A stretch of 43,878 bases of DNA from an uncultured Erysipelotrichaceae bacterium (GCA_902803375.1 CADCPN010000026.1:1-43878); one strand, 5' to 3'. Shown: positions 32,515 through 41,542, counted from the first letter of the stretch. The notes: generated by a model from the sequence alone, not told the origin. Translations and numbers: made by a program.

Positions 32515-33284
32515 ACATTACCATCCTGACTTTGTTCCCTGAAATGTTTCAGGGCTTCGCCACGAATTCCATTATGAAGCGTGCTCTCGGCAAGGGAGTC
32601 GCCTCTATTAATGTCGTCAATATTCGCGATTATACCAAAGATAAATATAACCGTACTGATACCCCGCCGGTCGGTGGAGGAGCCGGCCTAATTGAGAAGG
32701 CTCAGCCAATCGTCGATGCCCTCAATGCTAACCGCAAGCCCAACAGCCACGTTATCCTTATGTCACCCCGCGGACGTACCTATAACGAGAAAGTCGCCCA
32801 AGAATATGCCCAGCTTGAGGACCTAGTCATCATCTGCGGCCATTACGAAGGCATCGATGAGCGCGTTAACTCCTATGCCGACGAGCTTATCTCCATCGGG
32901 GATTATGTCTTAACCGGCGGAGAAATCCCCGCTATGGCTATCGCAGACTCCGTTATCCGCCTTCTTGACGGCGCCATTACCAAAGAATCCCTCGATGATG
33001 AGTCCTTCAACGATAATTTGCTTGAATACCCGCAGTACACCGAGCCATATGAATTCGAGGGCATGAGAGTTCCCGATATCCTTTATTCCGGCAATCACAC
33101 TGCCATCGATAAGTGGAGAAGGAAACAAAGCCTTGCCCTCACTAGGCAATATCGTCCCGATCTATTCGCCAAGCTAACCCTTTCTAAACAAGATAAGAAA
33201 TTACTTGCTGAATATGACTCCGGTGAAACCCCGAAATGGGAGATTGAAGCTCTAGAAAAGGGCAAGAAATTCGTCCATAAGTAG
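32511..33284 (+). CDS. trmD: tRNA (guanine-N1-)-methyltransferase
   Basis: Methylates G37 of tRNA with SAM, preventing frameshifts. Trefoil-knot SPOUT family: MNITILTLFPEMFQGF at the N-terminus, DTPPVGGGAGLIEKAQP, IICGHYEGIDERV, and IGDYVLTGGEIPAMAIADS in the knot. The length is 257 aa. Last gene of the + operon, followed by a strong terminator. Confidence 0.97.
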   Translation: MNITILTLFPEMFQGFATNSIMKRALGKGVASINVVNIRDYTKDKYNRTDTPPVGGGAGLIEKAQPIVDALNANRKPNSHVILMSPRGRTYNEKVAQEYAQLEDLVIICGHYEGIDERVNSYADELISIGDYVLTGGEIPAMAIADSVIRLLDGAITKESLDDESFNDNLLEYPQYTEPYEFEGMRVPDILYSGNHTAIDKWRRKQSLALTRQYRPDLFAKLTLSKQDKKLLAEYDSGETPKWEIEALEKGKKFVHK

Positions 33285-33291
33285 CAAAAAA

Positions 33292-33327
33292 CAAAAAGCT
33301 AGGATCCGTATGGTTCCTAGCTTTTTT
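33292..33327. terminator. Terminator after trmD (bidirectional)
   Basis: AAAAAGCTAGGA, a 10-nt loop and TCCTAGCTTTTTT form an 8-bp GC-containing stem plus A/T pairing. Confidence 0.9.
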
Positions 33328-33334
33328 GTATGTA

Positions 33335-33368
33335 CAAAAAATAGAGGCGGAATCGCTTTCGCCCCTAT
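33335..33368 (-). terminator. Terminator after lemA
   Basis: On the minus strand ATAGGGGCG and CGCCTCTAT pair (one wobble), followed by TTTTTTG. Together with the trmD terminator it separates the two convergent operons. Confidence 0.85.
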
Positions 33369-33379
33369 AGGGTCTTCGA

Positions 33380-34048
33380 TTAGAAGAACACGCCGTTATC
33401 AGCTTTTTCTTTGATTTCAGCGCTGACGGTGAACGGGATACGAGTGGTGTATCCAGCCTTGGCGGCGACGATCATCTTGGTCGGCCAAGCGTAGATGTCG
33501 GAGTTCCAGCGGAAGACGGTGTCGTTATAGACGTCCCTTGCCGCGGTGACTTCCTGGGCAAGGTAGGAATTCTGGCGCATAGCATCGGCGATTTCAGCAT
33601 GGGCCTTAAGGTCTGGATAGGATTCGAAGGCAATGTTGATGGACTTCTCAGCGGCCTGCAACTTGCTGGCAAGCTCGTTGCGATCAGCGTCGCTGATGTA
33701 GGAGCCAGAACGGTAAGCGGCGATGGCGGTGAAGGTATCCTTATCAAGGCTGATGGCTTTGTCCAGAAGCTTAGCGGTGTTCTGAAGGATGGTGACGCGC
33801 TGCTGCTGATAGTTATCGATGGTGGAGGCGTCATGTTGGATCTTCTGCTGAAGAGCAAGCAGATAGCTGCGAGCTTTGATCTTCATGATCGCGAAGATAA
33901 TTCCCGGGATGATGAACGGGAACCAGAGGAAGACCTGGAATACCGTGCTTCTCCAGTCGGTGGTGACTTTGACTTGCTTGTCAATGACGTGGACGTTACG
34001 GCCTTCTTCCCTAACAGGATCGGTCATTTCATCTAATTCGTTGGGCAT
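33380..34048 (-). CDS. LemA family membrane protein
   Basis: A 222-aa LemA-type protein of unknown cellular function. A short cytosolic N-terminus (1-40) leads to one transmembrane helix (about 36-55, FQVFLWFPFIIPGIIFAIM). A long coiled-coil/helical domain follows, with the family pattern ending FESYPDLKAHAEIADAM ... AARDVYNDTVFRWNSDIYAWP. The cytosolic lead before the helix is longer than in typical LemA. AAGGAG lies 7 nt before the ATG. It follows the 609-aa protein in one transcription unit. Confidence 0.85.
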   Translation of the reverse strand: MPNELDEMTDPVREEGRNVHVIDKQVKVTTDWRSTVFQVFLWFPFIIPGIIFAIMKIKARSYLLALQQKIQHDASTIDNYQQQRVTILQNTAKLLDKAISLDKDTFTAIAAYRSGSYISDADRNELASKLQAAEKSINIAFESYPDLKAHAEIADAMRQNSYLAQEVTAARDVYNDTVFRWNSDIYAWPTKMIVAAKAGYTTRIPFTVSAEIKEKADNGVFF

Positions 34049-34086
34049 ATGAATACTCCTTATATTTGCCTACATTATCCCCTCAT

Positions 34087-35916
34087 TTATTTGGAGAAGA
34101 TAGAAGAAAGTTGATTATCGATATTCTGGAGGGCTTGGTTATCTTTCGCCTTATCGACGAAGGTGATTAAGCCGCGTTCGAAATGGGCGAAGGCGCCGCT
34201 AGGATAAAGGTTATTGAAGCCGCCGTTTTTGAGGATTTCGCGGTAATCTTTGCGGCTAGATTTAACCTGTTTCAGCACCATCGGCGTCTGTTTCGTCCTA
34301 AGGTCATATTGGATCCAATGGACAGGAATCGTGTGCATACGGCCATCATTGCCCATCTTGCTGACATAGTCGATCATCGGGGTGGTCTTATAGCTATAGG
34401 ACTTGATGAGGACATCATCGGTCGCCCCGATGCGGGTAACCTTATCGGCCTTTAGGATCAGCGGCAAGCTGGGATCGGCTTCCTTCGGGATGAAGGCATC
34501 CTGCTCAATGCCGTTGGCCATCGCCTCCTGCTCATAGGAGGTGTAGTTGCCGGGAAGGATATCCTTATAGATATATTCCGTGCTCTTATGCAGCTGATAT
34601 AGCGGGATGGAGAGCAGTGGGGCAAGGTCATAATAGAGGCCTTTGATATAGGCATCGCAGTAGGCAACGAAACGGGTTCTCATCTCATCGACGTCATAGC
34701 CTTCGAAATAGCTCGGGTCGACGTTGTAGTCGAAGCCCTGGGAATGGGCGGAGGCGACGGAGTTGATCATGCCGTCTTTCACCATGTAGAAGTCATCGCC
34801 GAATGGGGTCGGATCTTCAAGAAGCTCCAATTCGTTCTTCTGAGCCAGCGGGGTGAACAGAAGGCGGAATTCGACTTCGTTATCGCGGTCGCTGCCGCCG
34901 AAGAAGACCTCAAACTCGTCATTGCCCATGGTCATATAGGTTCCGCCATTGGCCACGGCTTTTTGGGCTTTCTTGGCAAGTTCCTTCGCGCCTTTTTCCA
35001 CAGCTTTGCGACGTTCATGCTCATCCAGTTTATGGGCATTGGACGGGGATCGGCTAAAATGCAGATGGGGCGCGGCTTCGTTGGCATAGATAAGCCTGGT
35101 GTCATCATGGTAGAAAGGGGCCGGGTGATAAGTAGTCGCGGTTAGCGTTTGCGTATGGGTGACCGTGCGACGGTCCTTGCCAGTTCCCTCAACCGTAGTC
35201 CAGGTAATCGTGATGGAGCCGATATAGGCCTTATTGTGGACACTGACGTTACGGACCTTCTCCAAGACGAAGGGATTGCCCTGGATGTGGCCAGAGATAA
35301 CGCCCAAAACGGAGGTATCATCCTTTTCGCCGATCGGAAAATTGAATTTATCCACAAGATAGGCGAGGGTCGAAGAGGAGAAATACTCATCGAGATCGAT
35401 AAGCGGGGTCGCACTCTCCATGATGCGGGAAGGCATATTCCAATCGAAGTCGGCATTAAGGGGAGCCATGTCGCCATAGCAGACCTGCAATGCCATATCG
35501 GCTTTTTGCTTCAGCGGGGCAATGGTCGCCTCCACAGCTTTGCTCGCCTTATGGAAATGCACCCAGCCGAATATGCAGGATAGGCCTAAGACGAAGGTTA
35601 TGACTCCTGCGACGATAAGAGGAGTCGAAGTCGCGCGGATGCCGAGGATGAAGAGAATGAAGCCCACAATCGATAGAAGAAAGGTGAAGACGATGAAGAA
35701 AGTCATCCATCCCCTCTCTCCCGACAGCTTCTTTCTCGCCGTGGCTAACTCTTCCGCGGCTTTCTTATATTCCTTTACGTGAAGACGGTTGAGCTCGACG
35801 TCCGTCTTGGTTTTGGTCACGAGGTTGTCAAAGTACTTCTCAGCGCCTTCGTGGTATTGCTTTTGCAGGCCATGCTCGAACATCATATGGGGCTTATACA
35901 GGATATCTTCTGCCAT
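34087..35916 (-). CDS. Large two-helix membrane protein of unknown function, partner of LemA
   Basis: A 609-aa protein with an N-terminal coiled-coil segment (1-65), two adjacent transmembrane helices (about 71-91 and 95-117), and a large soluble domain of about 480 residues with no recognised catalytic motif. The region near 225-260 (SITITWTTVEGTGKDRRTV) looks beta-rich, and residues 300-330 are a charged helix. Similar large proteins occur next to lemA in Mollicutes-type genomes, as I recall, which would fit a LemA-associated membrane complex; this is not verified. AAAGGAGG lies 6 nt before the ATG. Confidence 0.8.
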   Translation of the reverse strand: MAEDILYKPHMMFEHGLQKQYHEGAEKYFDNLVTKTKTDVELNRLHVKEYKKAAEELATARKKLSGERGWMTFFIVFTFLLSIVGFILFILGIRATSTPLIVAGVITFVLGLSCIFGWVHFHKASKAVEATIAPLKQKADMALQVCYGDMAPLNADFDWNMPSRIMESATPLIDLDEYFSSSTLAYLVDKFNFPIGEKDDTSVLGVISGHIQGNPFVLEKVRNVSVHNKAYIGSITITWTTVEGTGKDRRTVTHTQTLTATTYHPAPFYHDDTRLIYANEAAPHLHFSRSPSNAHKLDEHERRKAVEKGAKELAKKAQKAVANGGTYMTMGNDEFEVFFGGSDRDNEVEFRLLFTPLAQKNELELLEDPTPFGDDFYMVKDGMINSVASAHSQGFDYNVDPSYFEGYDVDEMRTRFVAYCDAYIKGLYYDLAPLLSIPLYQLHKSTEYIYKDILPGNYTSYEQEAMANGIEQDAFIPKEADPSLPLILKADKVTRIGATDDVLIKSYSYKTTPMIDYVSKMGNDGRMHTIPVHWIQYDLRTKQTPMVLKQVKSSRKDYREILKNGGFNNLYPSGAFAHFERGLITFVDKAKDNQALQNIDNQLSSIFSK

Positions 35917-35936
35917 AAAATGCCTCCTTTTGCCAA

Positions 35937-35942
35937 ATTATA
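35937..35942 (-). promoter_or_regulatory. -10 box of the 609-aa protein/lemA operon
   Basis: A perfect TATAAT just after the ffh terminator predicts a leader of about 14 nt that contains AAAGGAGG. The -35 position (TGCTTA) is weak. Confidence 0.55.
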
Positions 35943-35947
35943 ACCAA

Positions 35948-35983
35948 AAGGAAAAGCCGTAAGCATAATCCTTGCGGCCTTTT
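35948..35983 (-). terminator. Terminator after ffh
   Basis: On the minus strand AAAAGGCCGCAAG pairs with CTTACGGCTTTT (one bulge, one mismatch), followed by CCTTTT. Confidence 0.7.
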
Positions 35984-35991
35984 GTCGTTTT

Positions 35992-37335
35992 TTATCGGAA
36001 GTTGCCGCCCGGGAAGCCTTTCGGCATCTTGCCAGACTTCTGGTACTGCTTCATCTGCTTCATCATTTCCTTGCTGGAATCGTAGCGGCGAAGCACGCGG
36101 TTGACGTCAGCATTGGTGAGGCCACAGCCTTTGGCAATGCGGTTTTTGTGGGAGTAGCGAAGGATTTCGGGATGTCTTCTCTCATAGGGGGTCATCGAGT
36201 TGATGACGGCTTCGAAGACGACCATCTCGCGTTCAGCTTTCGCCTTCTGCTCATCGGTGAGCTTCGGCATGCCTGGGATCATCTTGGCGATGGCGCCTAG
36301 CGAGCCGATCTTCTGGACCTGCTTCATCTGCTTGAGCATATCCTCGAGGGTATATTCGCCATCGAGCATCTTTCTCGCGGTGCGTTCAGCCTCTTTCTCA
36401 TCCATGACGTCTTTGGCCTTCTCAACGAGGGTGACGACGTCGCCCATGCCGAGGATTCTATCGGCCATGCGGGAGGGATAGAAGATTTCGAGATCCTCCA
36501 TCTTTTCGCCCATACCGGCGAATTTGATGGGGATGCCGGTCAAATACTTAATCGATAAGGCAGAGCCGCCACGGGCGTCGCCATCGAGTTTGGACATGAC
36601 GATGCCGGTGAGGCGGAGATCCTTATTAAACGCATTGGCAACGTTGACGGAGTCTTGGCCTGCCGCGGCGTCGACAAGAAGGAGAACTTCGTCAGGATGG
36701 ACTTCGTGATTGATCTTCTGAAGCTCTTCCATCAAAGCCTCATCGATCTGCAAACGGCCGGCGGTATCGATGATCAAGACATCGTAGCCTTCGGCGACGG
36801 CCTTGGCCTTGGCTTGCTTTGCGATCTCCACTGGATCGGCCTGACCTAGGCTGAAGAAGGCCATGCCGACCGAGTCGGCGACGGTATGCAGCTGATCGAT
36901 AGCGGCGGGACGATAGACGTCAGCGGCCGCGACCATGACCTTTTTGTTCTGCTTATGGGTCAATAGATAGCCAAGTTTACCGGCGGTGGTGGTTTTGCCA
37001 GTGCCCTGCAAGCCGACCATCATGATGATGGTGAGGCCGGATTTGGCGAAGTTTAGGCCAGTCTGGTCGGCGCCAAGCAAGGTCTCGATCTCATCATGAA
37101 CGATCTTAACGACCATCTGGGACGGGTTGACCTTGGAATAGACGTCTTGGCCAATGGCTTTTTCCTTAACGTCGTTGGTAAAGGCTTTGACGACTTTGAA
37201 GTTAACGTCGGCTTCAAGGAGAGCAATGCGGATCTCCTTGAGCATGTCGTCCATGTTCTTCTCAGTGAGACGAGTCTGGCCACGTAGTTTTTTAAAGATG
37301 CCGCCAAAGCGGTCAGATAGGGATTCAAATGCCAT
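35992..37335 (-). CDS. ffh: Signal recognition particle GTPase Ffh
   Basis: Binds signal sequences and 4.5S/scRNA, docking with FtsY. NG domain: GLQGTGKTTTAGKLG (G1), DTAGRLQID (G3) and SKLDGDARGG (G4 region). The M domain follows from about 320 with a Met/Lys/Gly-rich tail (MMKQMKQYQKSGKMPKG). The start is the ATG at 37335 (MAFESLSDRFG, the standard Ffh N-terminus), after AAAGGA; it overlaps the end of ylxM by 11 nt. The length is 447 aa. Confidence 0.97.
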   Translation of the reverse strand: MAFESLSDRFGGIFKKLRGQTRLTEKNMDDMLKEIRIALLEADVNFKVVKAFTNDVKEKAIGQDVYSKVNPSQMVVKIVHDEIETLLGADQTGLNFAKSGLTIIMMVGLQGTGKTTTAGKLGYLLTHKQNKKVMVAAADVYRPAAIDQLHTVADSVGMAFFSLGQADPVEIAKQAKAKAVAEGYDVLIIDTAGRLQIDEALMEELQKINHEVHPDEVLLLVDAAAGQDSVNVANAFNKDLRLTGIVMSKLDGDARGGSALSIKYLTGIPIKFAGMGEKMEDLEIFYPSRMADRILGMGDVVTLVEKAKDVMDEKEAERTARKMLDGEYTLEDMLKQMKQVQKIGSLGAIAKMIPGMPKLTDEQKAKAEREMVVFEAVINSMTPYERRHPEILRYSHKNRIAKGCGLTNADVNRVLRRYDSSKEMMKQMKQYQKSGKMPKGFPGGNFR

Positions 37336-37669
37336 CGGATAGGTCCTTTCCAAATTGCTGGTACAGCTCTAATTTCGTGTCGTCATCCTCAACCCTTTCA
37401 ATGGCTTCCAGGGTTGCTTTGATGTCTTTCTTCTTCTCTAGAAGATGAAGTTTCTCCTCGTATTCGTGGAGTTTGGCAACGGCTTTGTTGATCGCGTCGT
37501 GTACCGCGGCGCGGGAGATGCCGTCTTCCTCGGCAATTTCGCCTAAGGATAGGTCGTAACGGAGGTATTCGTTTAGGACCTCGCGCTGCTTCGCGGTCAA
37601 TAGCTGTTCGTATTGGCCGAGCAATTCGAGGGCTTCCTCACGTTTTTCCAGGAGCTCCTCTTCACTCAT
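37325..37669 (-). CDS. ylxM: YlxM/p13-like SRP-associated DNA-binding protein
   Basis: A 114-aa helix-turn-helix protein (sigma-70 region-4-like): LLTAKQREVLNEYLRYDLS, then LGEIAEEDGISRAAVHDAI. Its homologue in Streptococcus binds Ffh and stimulates SRP GTPase activity. The ATG at 37669 overlaps the ftsY stop by 8 nt. The long frame further upstream is only the shadow of ftsY. Confidence 0.93.
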   Translation of the reverse strand: MSEEELLEKREEALELLGQYEQLLTAKQREVLNEYLRYDLSLGEIAEEDGISRAAVHDAINKAVAKLHEYEEKLHLLEKKKDIKATLEAIERVEDDDTKLELYQQFGKDLSDGI

Positions 37670-38669
37670 GGATATCCTCTCCCAGCAATAGGCCATAAAG
37701 GTATTTATCCAGGTCGAATTCCTGGAGGTCTTCCATCTTCTCGCCGAGTCCGATGAAGCGGACGGGGACGCCGAGCTCATCGCGGATAGAGAGGATGATG
37801 CCGCCTTTGGAGGTACCATCCATCTTGGTGATGACGATGCCGGTGATATTGGTGACTTCCTTAAAGGCCTTGGCCTGAAGAACGCCGTTTTGGCCAGTGG
37901 TGCCATCGATGATGAGGAAGGTCTCGTGCGGAGCGCCTTCGATCTCCTTAGAGATAACGCGGTTGATCTTGCCAAGCTCATTCATCAAGTTGGCCTTGGT
38001 TTGCTGACGGCCGGCCGTATCGACGATTACGAGGTCGATGTTGTGCTCCTTCGCGTAATGCACACCATCATAGGCAACGGAGGCGGGATCGCCATTTTCC
38101 TTGCCAACGATGATCTCGCAGCCTAGCCTTTCGGCCCAGATCTGAAGTTGCTTCACCGCGCCGGCGCGGAAGGTATCGCCTGCGACGAGGAGAACCTTCT
38201 TTCCCATATGGATATATCGATAGGCAAGCTTGGCGATGGAAGTGGTTTTGCCAACGCCATTGACGCCAACGACGAGAAGGACGGTCGGTCCTTCTTTCGC
38301 AAAGGCGATTTCGTTCTGGATGGATTCGCCTTTGGTCGCATAATCGACGAACATATCGTCGACGAGCATGTCGTTGATGGTCTTCGGATCGGTGATCTTC
38401 TCCTTTTCGGTCTCATCGAGGAGGTTCTCGATAAGGCGAAGGGAAAGATCGACGCCAACGTCGGATTCGATGAGGATCTGCTCGAGTTCTTCGAAGTAGT
38501 CCTGGTTAACCTTTGCATAACGCTTGCTGAGGTCATCAAGGCGCGAAGCGAAGTTCTTGCGGCTCTTCTCTAGGCCCTTTTCATAGATCTTGACGGAAGA
38601 GGAGTCGCTGCTGGCGGCGTTATTATCCTTTTTGGAGAACTTATTTTTTAAGAAAGAGAATAATCCCAT
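37662..38669 (-). CDS. ftsY: SRP receptor FtsY
   Basis: A 335-aa SRP receptor GTPase. A short basic N-terminus ([14 protein letters not shown]) likely touches the membrane, then the NG domain: [38 protein letters not shown], and [13 protein letters not shown] at the C-terminus. GAGG lies 8 nt before the ATG, 15 nt after rnc. smc, often located between rnc and ftsY, is missing. Confidence 0.97.
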   Translation of the reverse strand: MGLFSFLKNKFSKKDNNAASSDSSSVKIYEKGLEKSRKNFASRLDDLSKRYAKVNQDYFEELEQILIESDVGVDLSLRLIENLLDETEKEKITDPKTINDMLVDDMFVDYATKGESIQNEIAFAKEGPTVLLVVGVNGVGKTTSIAKLAYRYIHMGKKVLLVAGDTFRAGAVKQLQIWAERLGCEIIVGKENGDPASVAYDGVHYAKEHNIDLVIVDTAGRQQTKANLMNELGKINRVISKEIEGAPHETFLIIDGTTGQNGVLQAKAFKEVTNITGIVITKMDGTSKGGIILSIRDELGVPVRFIGLGEKMEDLQEFDLDKYLYGLLLGEDIHE

Positions 38670-38684
38670 GCTTTCACCTCACCT

Positions 38685-39410
38685 TTACTCAGCATCGTCT
38701 TTGCCTTTTGGGAGTGGGACGACGGACATCTTCGCAAGCGCATCTTCGGCAGCTCTGGTCTCGGCGATTTTCTTGCTGAGTCCTTCACCACGCCCGATTT
38801 CGACGTCCTCGAAGTAGACGCCCATGACGAAGATCTTGTCTTTGCCTCCGCCTCTTTCCTCCACAAGCTTATAGGAGACGCTTCTGCGGGTATCAGCCTG
38901 CATTGCCTCTTGCAGCCTGGATTTTGGATTGAGTTCCACGACGATCTTGGCGTTCTTCACCTCTTCCTCAAGGAAATTCCTTAAGAACTGGTAAGTGAAG
39001 TCCAAACCTTTATCTAGAAACATCGCGCCTAGGAAAGATTCAAAGACGTCTTCGTATAGATGCTGATTCGATTTGAAGTCGGCAGCGAAGCTTGGGCCGA
39101 CGCGAATGTATTCGTCCAGGCCAAGCTTATGGCAATCCTCAGCTTCCGCGGCGGTGCGGATGAACTGGGCCTTGAGGACGCTTAGGCTGCCTTGGTCATA
39201 TTCCGGATGGTAGATATAGCAAAGCTCGCTGGTGACCATGCCCACAATCGAGTCGCCAAGGAACTCAAGCCTTTCGTAATCGAAATGCTTGGTTCCGAGC
39301 AAACCGTTATAGGATTTATGGGTAAAAGCGAGCTCGTAGGTCTCAACGTGATTCGGCTCAAAGCCTAGTTTTTTAAATAGTGGCGCGTAGCGTTCGTAGG
39401 ATGTTTCCAT
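38685..39410 (-). CDS. rnc: Ribonuclease III
   Basis: Double-strand-specific RNase for rRNA and mRNA processing. The catalytic signature is YERLEFLGDSIVGMV, with a second acidic set in EDVFESFLGAMFLD. The C-terminal dsRBD (NPKSRLQEAMQ ... KKIAETRAAEDAL) is intact. The length is 241 aa. The start is the ATG at 39410: the upstream frame contains the TATAAT -10 box itself, so it cannot be translated from this promoter. The leader is about 6 nt with no Shine-Dalgarno sequence. Confidence 0.95.
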   Translation of the reverse strand: METSYERYAPLFKKLGFEPNHVETYELAFTHKSYNGLLGTKHFDYERLEFLGDSIVGMVTSELCYIYHPEYDQGSLSVLKAQFIRTAAEAEDCHKLGLDEYIRVGPSFAADFKSNQHLYEDVFESFLGAMFLDKGLDFTYQFLRNFLEEEVKNAKIVVELNPKSRLQEAMQADTRRSVSYKLVEERGGGKDKIFVMGVYFEDVEIGRGEGLSKKIAETRAAEDALAKMSVVPLPKGKDDAE

Positions 39411-39422
39411 AATGGCAATGGG

Positions 39423-39445
39423 ATTATACCCCAAAGGGGTAAGAA
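39423..39445 (-). promoter_or_regulatory. rnc operon promoter overlapped by a palindrome
   Basis: TATAAT (39423-39428), with a weak TTAAAT-type -35 about 16 bp upstream. The spacer contains the perfect inverted repeat TACCCC-ttt-GGGGTA (39427-39441), which reaches into the -10. It may be an operator or an mRNA-free DNA signal. Confidence 0.5.
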
Positions 39446-39467
39446 TTTAATGCCCGTAGCGGAAAAA

Positions 39468-41468
39468 CTAAGCCAAAGAAATACCTTCTAGGCCGTTACG
39501 GGCTTCCTGCAGGAGCTTTTTGTACTTCGGATTATCCTTATCCGCAAGAATCATGGCCGCATCATTGCGGGCGCATTCGAACATTCGGAAGTCGTCGACG
39601 AGGTTGGCGAAACGGAAATCAGGCAAGCCAGATTGTCTAACTCCAGCTAGAGTTCCCGGCCCTCTGCGGCGAAGGTCCTCTTCCGCAATGCGGAATCCGT
39701 CGTCGAAATCGGTCATAACCTTTAATTTATCGAGTTCGTCTTCGTCGTCGCCGTCATAGACGAGCAGCATCTTCGAGGGACTGCCGTCCCTGCCGATGCG
39801 GCCACGGAGCTGGTGGAGGCTCGATAAAGCGAAATGGCTGGCATCATAAACGATCATGAGGTTGGCTTCCTTGACGTCGATTCCGACTTCGATGACCGAT
39901 GTGGCGACCAGAATCGGCTTCATTCCCACCTTAAAGGCGAGCATAGCCGCTTCTTTCTCCTCATTGCTCATCTTACCGTGGACAAGCGTCACGAGGCCTG
40001 GAAAGGCCGTAAGGAACCTCTGATACATCGCTTTGGCAGAGGAAAAATCCTCCTCGCCCTCCTCAATCTGGGGAGCGACGACGTAAACGCGGCGGTTTTC
40101 CTTTATTGCCTTTTTCACGCTGGCGAGAATGGAAGGGGAAGAGGAATCCACGATCGTGGTATCCACATCTCTTTTCCCACTGGGGAAATCCGTTAAGGTG
40201 GAGATGTCTAGGTCGCCATATAGCGATAACGAAAGCGTTCTTGGGATTGGGGTAGCGGACATCAAAAGCAAGTCGGCATTATCCCCTTTCGCAGCCAATA
40301 ACGTCCTCTGGTTCACGCCGAACTTATGCTGTTCGTCGATGATAGCCAGCCCAAGGTTTGCATAATTGACAGCCTTGCCGAAGAGGGCGTGGGTGCCAAC
40401 GACGATGTCGGCATCGCCAAATTCGATGGAGGAAAGGGCTTCTTTCCTCTCGGCGCTGCCCATCGCGCCGACAAGCAAAACGACGTTGACCTTGGTGGAG
40501 GCGAACATCTTGGTCAAATTTTCATAATGCTGCCTTGCAAGGGTATCGGTTGGAGCCATCAAGGCGCTTTGTTCGCCACGGGTATAGTTGGCATACATCG
40601 CCAAAGCGGCGACCAATGTCTTGCCCATGCCGACATCGCCTTGAAGGAGGCGGTACATGAGGCTTGGGTCATTCATATCATCAAGGATCTCCTTTAAGGC
40701 GATTCCTTGGCTTTTCGTGAGCTTATAGGGAAGGGAATAGATGAATTCCTTAAGCCTGGGGATATCGATATCGCGACGTACAGCTTTGCTTAAGGCTTTG
40801 TTTTCATTGCGGATGATCTGGTTCTTTAAGGAAAAAAGCAAAGACTCCTCGTATTTGAGGACGCGAAGGCCATCATGGATGTCCTCGATGCTTTTGGGGA
40901 AATGGCATTCATTGAGCGCGATTTCCTTATCGATGAGCTTATATTTTTCCCTCAAGTCCAGCGGGATGACGTTCGGGATAGCGCCTTGGCATTCCTTCAA
41001 GGATTTCTCCACAAGCTTGCGGAAGTTCGCGGGGAGATAGCCTTCTGGGAGCTGATAAACCGGGACCAAGGCATTGCTAGGAGCGATGACGCCTTTTTTG
41101 ATGGCCAAAAGATTGAGCTGATGCCTTTTCGCATCAAAGGATCCGGAGACGGTGAAGTCAGAGGAAGCATCCAAAAAGCTGGCGAGGTAACTTCTATTCC
41201 AAGCCAAAACCTTGAATTCGATGCCCGTATCGGTCTCTAGGTAGAATGAGGTATTGCTCATGTTGCGAAAGCGCAGTGTGCTCGGTCTTCCGACGATGCG
41301 GCCATGGATAACGACCCTCTCCTTATCCTTAATATGAAGAAGGCGGTCCCTTGGGGTCAAAAGAAAAGAATCGTAGCGTCTAGGCAAGTGATAGCAGACA
41401 TCCAAATAGTTCTCGATGCCCATTTGGTGGAGCAAAGCGTTTTGTTTCGCAGACGTCGTTAGTTTCAC
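39468..41468 (-). CDS. recG: ATP-dependent DNA helicase RecG
   Basis: Branch-migration helicase for stalled forks. The N-terminal wedge/OB domain (YDSFLTPRDRLLHIKDKERVVIHGRIVG) precedes superfamily-2 motifs: LLQGDVGMGKTLVAALA (I), IIDEQHKFGV (II), LLMSATPIPRTLSL (III), QLRGRIGRDG (VI). The length is about 666 aa. The start is taken as the GTG at 41468, exactly where transcription from the TACAAT box should begin; an in-frame TTG at 41474 is the alternative. There is no Shine-Dalgarno sequence. Confidence 0.96.
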   Translation of the reverse strand: MKLTTSAKQNALLHQMGIENYLDVCYHLPRRYDSFLLTPRDRLLHIKDKERVVIHGRIVGRPSTLRFRNMSNTSFYLETDTGIEFKVLAWNRSYLASFLDASSDFTVSGSFDAKRHQLNLLAIKKGVIAPSNALVPVYQLPEGYLPANFRKLVEKSLKECQGAIPNVIPLDLREKYKLIDKEIALNECHFPKSIEDIHDGLRVLKYEESLLFSLKNQIIRNENKALSKAVRRDIDIPRLKEFIYSLPYKLTKSQGIALKEILDDMNDPSLMYRLLQGDVGMGKTLVAALAMYANYTRGEQSALMAPTDTLARQHYENLTKMFASTKVNVVLLVGAMGSAERKEALSSIEFGDADIVVGTHALFGKAVNYANLGLAIIDEQHKFGVNQRTLLAAKGDNADLLLMSATPIPRTLSLSLYGDLDISTLTDFPSGKRDVDTTIVDSSSPSILASVKKAIKENRRVYVVAPQIEEGEEDFSSAKAMYQRFLTAFPGLVTLVHGKMSNEEKEAAMLAFKVGMKPILVATSVIEVGIDVKEANLMIVYDASHFALSSLHQLRGRIGRDGSPSKMLLVYDGDDEDELDKLKVMTDFDDGFRIAEEDLRRRGPGTLAGVRQSGLPDFRFANLVDDFRMFECARNDAAMILADKDNPKYKKLLQEARNGLEGISLA

Positions 41469-41474
41469 AGGCAA

Positions 41475-41483
41475 ATTGTACCA
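41475..41483 (-). promoter_or_regulatory. Extended -10 promoter of recG
   Basis: TGG-TACAAT (41475-41483), a TGn-extended -10, lies between the fakA terminator and recG. The predicted start point coincides with the GTG at 41468. Confidence 0.55.
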
Positions 41484-41498
41484 AAAGTTTTATGAAGT

Positions 41499-41531
41499 AG
41501 AGAAAAACGGAGACCGATTTGGCCTCCGTTT
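41499..41531 (-). terminator. Terminator after fakA
   Basis: On the minus strand AAACGGAGGCC, AAAT and CGGTCTCCGTTT form a long stem followed by TTCTC. Confidence 0.85.
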
Positions 41532-41542
41532 CATGTTTTTGT

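Noticed and set aside
37670..37981. N-terminal extension of the YlxM frame
   Set aside because: Those codons overlap ftsY in another frame; the family starts at the ATG at 37669, and the extension is Ser/Arg-rich shadow sequence.
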